From: Mnemiopsis leidyi
Taxonomy: Eukaryota; Ctenophora; Tentaculata; Lobata; Bolinopsidae
DNA length: 32,341 nucleotides
Reading direction: 5' to 3'
NCBI GenBank assembly: GCA_000226015.1
Contig: JH154699.1
Location: 44,151-76,491, forward strand
Program-made: the position numbers and the translations under genes
The notes under the pieces: generated by a model
What the model was told of the DNA's origin: nothing
The model's input: the letters and a program-made list of their open reading frames with translations, nothing else
Database searches by the model: none
Shown here: one piece after another, positions 1 through 9,700 of the stretch
How the letters are laid out: each line of letters begins with the position of its first letter
How positions within the stretch are numbered: position 1 is the stretch's first letter

Positions 1-556
1 AAAACCTCATTTAGTTTATTCAATTTACCACTATCTATTGATGCTGTGCTTCCCGTTGCAGGTTCAGTCCTATCATTTGATCCCAATAGTGATCCTGATG
101 CAGAATCAATCAGACCATCTGAACCACCATTACTTGTTGAATCAGGATCAGTAACTTCATCTGAACTCACAGCTGATGCTGGAGCATAATCAGTCACAAC
201 ATTTGAACCACCAACGATTGTGGCAACATTAGGCAGAGCAACAGTCCTGTCTGGAACATTGGCTTGGGAACCAAAAAAATCCATTAATGAACGATTTTTA
301 GCCTCATGCCTGACAGTAAGCTGACCGTTGATGTCTTCTTTAAAACACCATTTACTTTTGTTCAGGTGGCAGGTTGACTTGAAGTGCACACCGGCCCTAA
401 TTGAGTGAAAACCCCATCAAAAGGCCTTGTCCAATTACACGGCCTGCACGTAAGGGAATTTTCCTTTTCATTCTTCACAACATGATTGCTAAGGCTGCCA
501 GAAAGGAACAGTCCTAGCAACTGATCAGTGGTTTTTAACTTTCTACCTTTTGGCAT
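1..556 (-). pseudogene. Frameshifted zinc-finger-like frame, truncated by window edge
   Basis: Two minus-strand frames overlap near 366-411 and look like one coding region broken by a single-base frameshift. The upstream frame starts at an ATG at 556 (MPKGRKLKTTDQ) and contains a C-x2-C pair (LTCRPCNW) followed by RPFDG. The downstream frame then supplies HFKSTCHLNKSKW (an H-x5-H spacing) and stays open to base 1. C-x2-C followed at a distance by H-x5-H is the layout of U1/matrin-type C2H2 fingers, also seen near the N-terminus of transposon-derived proteins. After the finger come RSLMDFFGSQ and a long tail rich in Ser, Thr, Asp and Gly. The frame is open for about 400 bases with no stop, so it was coding recently. 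The family is not recognised. A genuine short intron or an assembly indel could replace the frameshift explanation. Confidence 0.45.
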
Positions 557-803
557 GGGACATATATCAAACAAGAGCACCACGATGCAACATCCTTCAA
601 ACTAGTTAATATTTCGGTTAGTGAAGTCATTGAACAACTAAAAATGAAATTATTAGCTCTAATTGAATCTCCATTTGATATTTTTAGATTAGAATATACA
701 ATAGTTAATAGTTCCAAACTGTTAAGATGAATAATTGATCTGGGATTGATCTGGAAGTTTTCTCTAAACATAAATTTCGAAGTTTTAAAATTGCCCTATT
801 TTT

Positions 804-833
804 CCCCACTTTTCCCCATTTTTCCCCATCCCC
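804..833 (-). repeat. 10-bp tandem repeat with G-quadruplex pattern
   Basis: On the plus strand a TTTTTCCCCA-like unit repeats three times and is followed by one more CCCC. The minus strand therefore carries four GGGG tracts separated by loops of 2, 6 and 6 bases, which meets the usual G-quadruplex pattern. A run of ten C lies 30 bases further on (865-874). No function can be assigned from sequence. Confidence 0.7.
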
Positions 834-929
834 AAATGGCAAATTCCAGCATGTTTGGGGTTGTCCCCCCCCCCTCTGTTTCTGTAAAAAACTTTGATTT
901 TTAAATCGCAGGTTTATTTCATGGCAAAT

Positions 930-1900
930 CATTTTTCATCGAAAACTTTTCAAACTTTATAGTACAGCGATCAAAAAATCAAAATGTGCTACCGAGAGAG
1001 ACGAGATACTAAAACACGATCAGTACAAGCAAGCTATGTTCGCAAAACATAACCCCTTGGGTAACAAGAAAATAGAAAATGTTTACAACTTTGAGAGTGA
1101 TGTGAAAATGGGAAATGAGAAAAGTGAGAAAAATTTCAATTCAACGAAACATAAACTAAAAATTCTTAACACATCTAGAACTCTCACTCAACAACACAAC
1201 TTCACCCTGTTCGGATCAGCTGCTCTCTTGTCCTTCAACTCACTAACCAACTTTTGGCGGCTGATCCTCTCCTCGACTGATCTATAGGGGGAGATGAAAG
1301 CCTTCAGCGTCCTTCAACAGTTTTGCTTTCCTAAGAATCTGATAGACCGTGCCCGAACTAGTGACCTTGAAAGAAATAGGTCTTTGCACCCCATGCTTTT
1401 TCTGCCCAATCCTGTGGCAGTCTGTTGTGTGGGCCTTCTCGTCCAGTCTGTTGAGAAATTACTAAACCTTCGGGTCCACGGTCTCCTCATCTTACTCCGG
1501 CGTTCCAAACACAACTAGGTTCCTTGAAGGGGGTTGAAAGACATGAATAGATACGAGTTTGTTGTTGCAGGAGCTTTGTTGCAGAAGCTTTCAATAAACA
1601 TGTGTTAATCGGCGTCATCTGTTAATACGTTCCTGCTCCGGTCCTCACCTTCAGCTTCCTTTCTGACTGCAGACACAATTCTCTTGCAGCTAAACAACTC
1701 TTGCTCACAACTGACGAATAGGATCTCAGCTCCGAGGTGACAGTCTCTTTAACAGTGTCCTGATCAGTTTCTTAAACAGAGTTATGCTGCTCGTCCTTCA
1801 TTTTGATCACCTGTTTCTGAAGATCCGTTATCGTAGCTTAGTCCGTAAACTTCTCGTCCTTCAACTTTTCTAGTTGATTCTTCGGCCAACCCACAACAAC
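930..1900 (-). mobile_element. Decayed non-LTR retrotransposon ORF1-like remnant
   Basis: Read on the minus strand, broken frames match the ORF1 protein of invertebrate non-LTR retrotransposons. In order: a Lys/Glu-rich helix (LQKQVIKMKDEQ, ~1840-1790); ELRSYSSVVSKSC (~1735-1690); EDRSRNVL (~1645-1620), the DRSRN motif often seen in these proteins; then GIGQKKHGVQRPI-like residues and YQILRKAKLLKD (~1430-1300); and finally EERISRQKLVSELKDKRA (~1275-1215). ORF1 proteins bind the element RNA. Several stops and shifts interrupt the frame, so this copy is dead. The block from ~930 to ~1515 has a second copy at about 12890-13420 in the opposite orientation. No reverse transcriptase is attached here. 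Confidence 0.65.
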
Positions 1901-2934
1901 ATAACACATCCGTTATCATTCAGTGCACACCTCTGGGAGTCGAGCTTGCTCGAAATGAGGAACCGAAAAAAGTTCCCTCCCCACCTACACTTGAAACCAC
2001 ACTCTCTAGTTGACCGTTCTTCTGAGCATGAGGGGAAAACTGCAACGTTCTAGTAGGTAGTAGGCAGTGTAAAATCATTCAGCCAGCTGCTCTTTCTTGA
2101 TATCTCTGCTGTTCAGTTGGCTGGGTGCGATACAGGATGAGATATGGCATTTTGACATATTCACCATATTATATCTCGCGTCAATTTGTTTGACGCAGCT
2201 TTCACTAGATTGGGCAGTATCCAAGAAGCCCGACCCAGCCTAGCCCAATCAATGACGTTTCATAGGTGATGTGAATCGGTTCCAAGAGATCTGACTCTAA
2301 TTAGTTTAAGTCTGCTTGTGAATTAGGTATAGGGTATTGGAGCTCGGCGCCTAGTTGTCCGGTAGCCGGATTTACAAGGTTAACCGCACAGCTACATGTA
2401 CACTGAAGTAATCAGAGATAAGATCTAGCGAGTAAAATGAAACGTGTCATAAAATGCCAAACTGCAACTGAAATTATCTCAATTTTACAGAAAAACATTT
2501 CCCTTCAACCATCTAGGAAATAGGAAGTTACAGGTGTCAGATCGCTGATTTTCGTTATTATAAAGTTGATAGTTAAACCAGCATTTTACTGCGTTGAACG
2601 CTTAGCTAAAAAAAGCCAACTGCTTTGGACAAATCGATATTAGCAACAATTGAGACTTAGCTGAACAAGGATGCTGTATTGAGCTAAGATCATCGAATCA
2701 AAACAATTACTCAGTCCCACTTTCCTCATTCTAGAAAATTTCACAAGCGGAATTTTCAAGAATTGGGAAAAATGATAATAGTTCTGAAAATCTTAAAACC
2801 AAAAAAATCTTAAACGAACATAGATGTGAAGACCTATACACCAACCAGCAACCGACAATGAGCAATGTAAGTTAAGATTAACTCTTAACTTAAGTAAAAA
2901 GTAGGGAGAATACTCCCATGTGTAACCTTTTGGC
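1901..2934. other. No gene seen
   Basis: Intergenic or ancient repeat sequence. I found no open frame with splice signals and no obvious repeat. The GC-richer segment around 2200-2400 could be old element debris, but it has no recognisable motif. Confidence 0.5.
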
Positions 2935-3098
2935 ACCAAGTCGGATTACTCTTTTCTTCGTTATATCCCGATCAGGATAACAACGAATTACAAGAAATCA
3001 CAGCGACGCCTTTCCTGTGTAGTGGCCAGATTCCCGCTCCTTTATTTGAGCCCCTAAATACCAGGCATGGCAGCGCTACCACTCTGGTGGGCTAGGAC
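2935..3098 (-). mobile_element. Possible tRNA-derived SINE
   Basis: The minus strand from about 3092 begins GCCCACCAGAGTGGTAGCGC, which resembles the 5' part of a tRNA with a polymerase III A box (CAGAGTGGTAGCGC). About 35 bases later GGCTCAAAT resembles a B box (GGTTCAANTCC). The remaining ~100 bases do not fold as a tRNA, which suggests a SINE tail. No target-site duplication or A-rich end was identified, so the call is tentative. Confidence 0.35.
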
Positions 3099-3159
3099 TT
3101 TCGGCATCCGTAGATAGTGGATATAATCCACATTATAGCGTACTTATCCAAGAAGAATC

Positions 3160-5530
3160 CAGCCACTACGTCATGCACAGGGAAAAAACGATAAATACTG
3201 TGTACTTCCGAAAAAAATTTTCTTGTGTTTCAGTATGTATATGAAATCAATAATTAAAGAACTCTATTTCTTAATTTTCGAGATGCAGAAGAAACGGAGG
3301 ACTACGGGAAGCTTCCAAGCTATTGGTTTGAAACAAACAGGATTGTCAATGACTAAGGGTATGAAAACAGGGCCCAGGGCCAGAGTGTTAATATATGGTA
3401 GCCCCCAATATGAGACCAGCTCAAGAATGTATCATAAATACATATATGGCCAGTTACAAGAGGTAACAAGAATTGTGCCCGATTATTTCGGTCTTAAGCG
3501 GACGCTAGATTTTCATCTCTCAAATTCTTAAGAAGATTCTTTGATTTGCCCTCTGGTAATGCTAGAAGCAATTGAATTTGAGCAGCAAATATACTATAAA
3601 TATGTTTTTTTTGCCACAAAGACTGCTGATGGAATACCACGGCAGCTACAGTGAAAAAATTTGGCCTTGAAACTGGAACAATTTTATTGCACTTGTGTGA
3701 TGGTACTGGCCGCTGTAGATATGTACTGGTTTTCGGTTTCGAAAACTTGAAACCCGCCGTGAAATTAAAGCTTTCAAAACAACAGACAAGGATAATTTCG
3801 ACGGTGCAGTCAAATATTTTTATTGGGTCTATTTTTGGCTGATACGCGGCTCTCGTAGCTTATATTCATATTGCTTTTCTTCGAACTTTCGAACGCTAAG
3901 AGTATAATATGTATGATGTTTCTGTTAGCAGATAACTATTACATCTTGTCAATATAACTGATATTGATGGTGAAAGTGAAATCAGGTGCAGACGAGCGTG
4001 ATTAATGAGGTATGCGATTCGTGAAATAATTGCGATAGCTAATTCAATCGGCCCATTGCGACATGTGTTTATAAGCATAATGCTGCAGTGTTAAATTCGC
4101 ATGTCGACCTTTGTTTCACGTAATTATCGTGTTATCGTAAAATAAAACTTTAAGTGGCACAAGAAATATAAATTAAGAAAGAAGTAATTGGCCATAGTTG
4201 CACATAAACTTAAGCCCATAAATAAGTCAGATATGCATTAGAATCGAATTTCAATTGACATATGCATAATAATTCGTAGTAATACTCCGATAGTGATTAG
4301 TACTCCGCGCAACGGAAGTAAACTCGCAAATATAAAGTCAGCGTAGAATAATTTTGCGGAGGTATTTTGTTAAAAATGCAAAATCGACATGGTAACAATG
4401 GCGTACACTATGTGTCGAACTTTAATTGATTTGTGACCGCGGACAGCGGACAGGGGACACTGCCATCTACCTACCTACCCACCTACCACCACCAAAATTC
4501 GACCACTTTAAACCATCTATTTTACTTTTTTGCCTTCGGCAAAAAACATAAGACTGATAATTAGGACAACATTATGGAACATTGGCACAATCATTACATA
4601 TTACATATTACATATTGCACACACAGGATTTCTTTATAACAAAAACACAAACCTGTATTGAATATGAATTGTCTGTAGCCTGAAACAAACGACGATCACA
4701 TATCAAAACCCAAAACAAAATCATGATAAAGTACACACTGCACATTCACACTCTTATTTTGCACGTGTGTCACTGAGCACACAGCAGACAGCTGTAAACA
4801 CCGGTAAAAATCTAGACGTGTGTATACACACTACATACAATTCACACGCACACGCACGCAATTCTACACACAGTTACATTTAACGATTTAGAAAATTTGC
4901 CATTATAATACACACATGGTAAGCTGTGTTAAGTTCATGATTAAAGTTCATTAAATGCTAGCCAAAGTTTTAGGCCGAATATATCAGGAGTTTAGCCGCC
5001 CTTCTCCACTCTCTAACCATATATAGCGGAAACGAGATGACGGCGAAGTCGGAACATCAGTAACTACGGTTACATTTTTAGTCATAACAGTTAGATCTTC
5101 ATCTAAAAACTCTGCAAGTGCTGACCTAAGGTTTTAACGTACTAATAAGAGATATGGTGTAAAGTAGAGGGATTTCTTTGTAATTTTAATGAGAAATAGG
5201 ACTGCAAAAGTAGTTACGTACATCTTTTAACATTGCGTATTCCTTGTTAAAAGATGTAGGTAACTAATTAGCGATACTAAGTGAAAATACATGATTAATA
5301 AAAATTGCTTTATGTTTTGTTTCATGAATTATGTTTATGAGAATAGCACAGTGCCTAGTCATGCGGAGTATACGAAGAGAGAACGCAGGATAAAGTTCTT
5401 TAAAGTTTGATTGCCACTGATGAACAAAATTTAACCAAATAATGCGGTGGCGCAGCATGAACATGTTAATGAAGTTCATGATCAAGTCATGAACAGATCT
5501 ATCAACTGTGCAGCACGGCACGCACTCGTC
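3160..5530. other. No gene seen; small simple-sequence patches
   Basis: A plus-strand frame at 3223-3531 (102 codons) has no recognisable domain and no flanking splice logic, so it is not called. Short simple repeats occur at 4466-4495 (CTAC-like), 4591-4617 (ATTACAT) and 4840-4880 (CA/GCAC mixtures). Nothing else is supported. Confidence 0.5.
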
Positions 5531-5638
5531 GCGTATACTCGTGCGTATACTCGTGCGCGTATACTCGTGCGCGTATACTCGTGCGCGTATACTCGTGCGC
5601 GTATACTCGTGCGCGTATACTCGTGCGCGTATACTCGT
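5531..5638 (+). repeat. 14-bp minisatellite (GCGCGTATACTCGT)n
   Basis: Eight copies of TATACTCGT occur, spaced 12 bases once and then 14 bases six times. Twelve of the fourteen bases in each unit (GTGCGCGTATAC) alternate purine and pyrimidine, a pattern prone to left-handed Z-DNA. The two overlapping plus-strand frames across it merely translate the repeat and are not genes. Confidence 0.95.
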
Positions 5639-6667
5639 AACTACTCATGCAGCGCATTGCCCATCACATTCGATAGATAAGCGGGCTCCGAAGAAAACTT
5701 TTTAACTGCTTTACACTGTGACCGACGGTGACTAAAACTGGATGTGACATAAGCTCAGCTTGCCGGTAATTTTGTCTGTCAACATATCGCCAGGCTAGAT
5801 ATTAATCACGGGACATGACAAACAGCTTGTACCATCTCTTATAAGGCATGTATTAAACATGCACCTGTACTACAACGTGTACTACAACTATAATCTACTA
5901 TAACAATACGGTAGTCGGTACACTTGATACACTTGTTTTACAGTGTACTGTAATATCTACAATGTAGAATGATCTAGAAGAGCTGCAGTCCAACACAATA
6001 GAAAGCCTGCAGCAGTAATTCTAGCAATGATCCAGACACAGAGTTGCGCTAGTTACATTAGTAAGCTCGTTCTACTTCTAATTAAGCTTTTCCTTATCAG
6101 CAACACTGACCACTTACAAATATTCGTGCTCTGCATAGCGGTATCAAATGTATTCACAAAAAATTCAAGTCGCATTCTTGCTAGTCTAGGTTAAAAACGT
6201 TTCTCAAACATACTACTGTTAAACACAGCCATTGTAACTTCATCCTATTTAAGCTAATCTCTGGACAGTTTGCTCTAGGCTTTACTTAAACTACTTCTGT
6301 GAACCTCAAACAATCGGTATAACTGACATTATCGCTTTTAGCTAGAAACAATACTGCATAGCACGAAAGAAAATCACAACATTAAATGCAGTGGGTATGA
6401 TTATCACGAGCAACTGTTCACTTGCGTCTTTAATATATTGTATACAAATTTGGCAGCATACATACTTTGCACAATTTTAGCAGATCACATCACACATTTA
6501 GCAGATTACTTTCCACAACTTCAGCAGCTCACGTCACACATGTAGCAGATCAAATCATACAGTGCTTCAAATCTCAGTATCTCAATCCCAGATGTAAAAG
6601 TAAGTCAATTCTCAAAAATCTCACTTGACACAAGAAGTAAGATATGAGAGAAAGAAACTTGACAAAC
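5639..6667. other. No gene seen; expected site of ARMC1 3' end
   Basis: If exon 8 of the ARMC1-like gene is used, at least one further minus-strand exon with the C-terminus must lie left of 6668. I found no convincing exon here. A frame at ~5035-4975 ending in WRRAAKLLIYSA then a stop was considered but lacks a phase-compatible acceptor. Confidence 0.4.
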
Positions 6668-6730
6668 CTTTCCGCTTCCATCTAAATCATCGTCTTCTTC
6701 AGGCAAATAATCCGGATAATCGGGAGCGTT
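6668..6730 (-). CDS. ARMC1: ARMC1 exon 8 (acidic PDYLPE segment)
   Basis: Acceptor ttttaatttcag and donor gtttgt bound 21 codons, NAPDYPDYLPEEDDDLDGSG plus K. The core PDYLPEED matches PDYLPED near the C-terminus of vertebrate ARMC1. Phase is 0 on both sides, so it joins directly to exon 6. The exon carrying the final residues was not found. Confidence 0.75.
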
Positions 6731-9700
6731 CTGAAATTAAAAGATGTTAGTGACTCAAATAGAGATCTGTAATACAATTGTAACATGGTAACCACGTGAC
6801 CATGGTAACATGAACCATTGTAAGTTATGTGTGTTGTGAGACATCAGTTTTTATTGTAGTATTAGTAACAAGTTTATACATTTTTGTCAAAACTACTGAA
6901 AGGTTACTCTTAACTAGTTCAAGATACTGTTTTTGAAGTTTAAGACGTTTTTTGGTTTAGACTGTTAATGCTGTGAACAAGGTTTACAGTTAAACAGCCA
7001 TACTCTTGAACTACATACAGATGTCAAAAAACTGCTCCGCATCCATGAAAACATAGTTTTACCAACAGTCTTATCTTTAGCGTTATTAGCATCAGATAGT
7101 TCATCAGAGGGGGCCTGAAATCTCATTTAATAGAACTATAGGTCTTACATTTTCAAATTTAAGTACTATCTGAGTCCAAGACTGAATTACGAAGTCTATG
7201 TATTAATCAATCCAGATGAAATGCGTTAAATGTACTACTAGTTAGGTATAAGCTACTGGTCCTAAATTCAATATTGCACGTGTAATGTCTAGATAACTGT
7301 TATCATGTACACATCTGTATATGAACAATAAAACTTTGAATAAACATAACAATGCGGTAATTAGAGCCACACCACAACAACTGCTTACAAGCAGATTTCT
7401 GACAAACTGTATACATTGTATACTATACAATATGTACTGTACAGTGTACATCAGAGAATCATATCCAACAGTGTTATGATTATACATTAGAGCGTAATAG
7501 GATATATGAACCATGCTAGCTACCTAATATTGCAAGCCGCGAAATTGTCTGGTACTAGTTTAAAGACGGATTTGCTCGGTGCTTAATAAACACAAGCAAG
7601 TTAAAAGAATTTTAGCTGACACATTCTTGTTCGATGAATTATCTCACCACAAATCTAGAAACGCAAAGATTAATATACTAGTTATAAATAAATATAGATC
7701 TAGAAACAATGAACAGCGCACAAATTATGTGTAGATTGCTGGGGTAGATCAGTATTTTGGAGTGTACAAGGAGGCTGTATGTAAATTAGTTAATTAATGA
7801 GCTACACACAATGTACAGCCAGTACACAGTATAACACCGGCTCAACACAAGCATCAGTAGGATGTTGTAATTATCCACCTGACTTAATGCAGCTTATCAA
7901 GGCAGTTTTTTAGGCTGGATGAACTTACTGACTTTTTTAACGCTATACAGCCATACAAGGTAACATGTTGGTAGGGCGTATGGCAATTTCATATTTATAA
8001 TGATTGAACTTGACGTAATCGAAGAGTCTACAGAACATTGAAAAAGCCTGGCAGAGTCCACCTACAACACACATATAAATTGTTCAACGAATTTTAAAGA
8101 CTTTTTCTGGCGTTCTTAGCCATCTTAAAAACTAGCTCTAGAGTTGCTTTGAACTTTTAAAAGGTTATTCTTACCATCGAACTAACCAGTAGTACCTATT
8201 ACAACTAGTACTATATTTGTACAGAAAATTAAAGTAATATGGTGTATGCAGTACAGTAGTACCTACTATAAATAGTACTATATTCGTACAGAGATTTAAG
8301 GGAATAAAGTATATGCAGTACAGTAGTACCTACTATAAATAGTACTATATTCGTATAGAGATTCAAGGGAATAAAGTCTATGCAGTACAGTAGTGCCTAC
8401 TATAAACAGCGCTATATTCGTACAGAGATTTAAGGGAATAAAGTATATGCAGTACAGTAGTACCTACTATAAATAGTACTATATTCGTATAGAGATTCAA
8501 GGGAATAAAGTCTATGCAGTACAGTAGTACCTACTATAGCTATAAATAGTGCAATATTCTCACCTCCTGATCGAAGTCTGCACCGTACTTAATGGCGACC
8601 TCTTCACCATTCTCGTTCTTCACAATATGAGAGGCAGATATTCCTTTTATCTTGTTTATCTGATGTACTATCCTCTGCAATGTGCATGTTTTACTGAAGT
8701 GTTTTTAGTTATAAATAAGATGTCTTGTATCCTGTTCATATGATCAACATCTTTTTCATTACTTTATTTGCTGTAATGTGAAATATAGAAAATTTTTTTT
8801 TCATTTACAGATCAACATCTTTACTATACGAATAAAGTTTACACACTATACCGAACTAAGGATAGTATAGACGGTAGACTATACAGTGTGTCATATTGCT
8901 GGTGGTGGCAACAAGCCCAGAAAAGACACTGAACCTGGAAATTTTTGGACGTCCAGATCGTTCTTTATAAGTCCAAAAAAGGTTGAAACCCCTATATATG
9001 AACAAATAAAGTGTGGTCTAATCCGACGCCCTTTCGGGGACGAGCTTGTTACCATGAAATTTTTTTCCATGTCCATGTAAAACATTCCGAGGTGCCAGTG
9101 GCCGTAGTCAAATTTTTTGACGATTGAGGAAAAATTCCAGGGTGTCATGGTCAGTGCCTTACCCGCGCACCATACTATAGATTCAAATTAGACTATAAAG
9201 TGAATAGTGATACTTTTACACACCTCTGCAGAAACATCAGCTCTGGTTCGAATAGTGTATCTCTGTTTTATCTTGTCGTATGTAAAACTTATTATTCCTC
9301 GTATCTTTAACATTTCTGATTTTACCTGTGGCAGGATATGTTAGATAGCTCTTCACAGAGTTGCAATTAAAAGAGCAATTTTCGTCACAAAGGGACCAAA
9401 ATGTCTGAGAAAGGCCAGTAAGCAGAAACTCCTATTTAAAGTAAGTGTAGGTACAGTTCAAACTACGCAGTGTAAGAACAGAATACCTCCTTGCCAAAGG
9501 TGTTAATTTAAACATGTAGATAACAGGGGTGATGTTAAAACTGCATACTTCTTCACAGTTCAATATCGTTTCATTACTTACAGATTGCTCGTCAGTCGAG
9601 GAGAATACGCCGTTTATTTCAATGAGAAACACCTGAAATGTTTAAACTTTCTAATTGTGAAATTCTGCAAAACATAAAGACCTGTACAATTGAAATTATT

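Noticed and set aside
1036-1518. Plus-strand frames of 83 and 74 codons
   Set aside because: The conserved reading is on the minus strand (ORF1-like motifs); these are shadows.
2338-2400. tRNA-like GC-rich segment
   Set aside because: No A and B boxes at proper spacing and no cloverleaf could be drawn.
3223-3531. 102-codon plus-strand frame
   Set aside because: No domain, repeat or splice evidence; composition is like the surrounding AT-rich sequence.
4975-5035. Possible ARMC1 last exon ending AAKLLIYSA
   Set aside because: Similar in outline to the vertebrate end, but no acceptor in phase with exon 8 and no upstream match.
5447-5705. Two overlapping plus-strand frames rich in RILVRVYSCAYT
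   Set aside because: They only translate the 14-bp minisatellite in two frames.
8886-9148. Open frames on both strands inside the ARMC1 intron
   Set aside because: No splice sites in phase with neighbouring exons; better explained as an inserted repeat.
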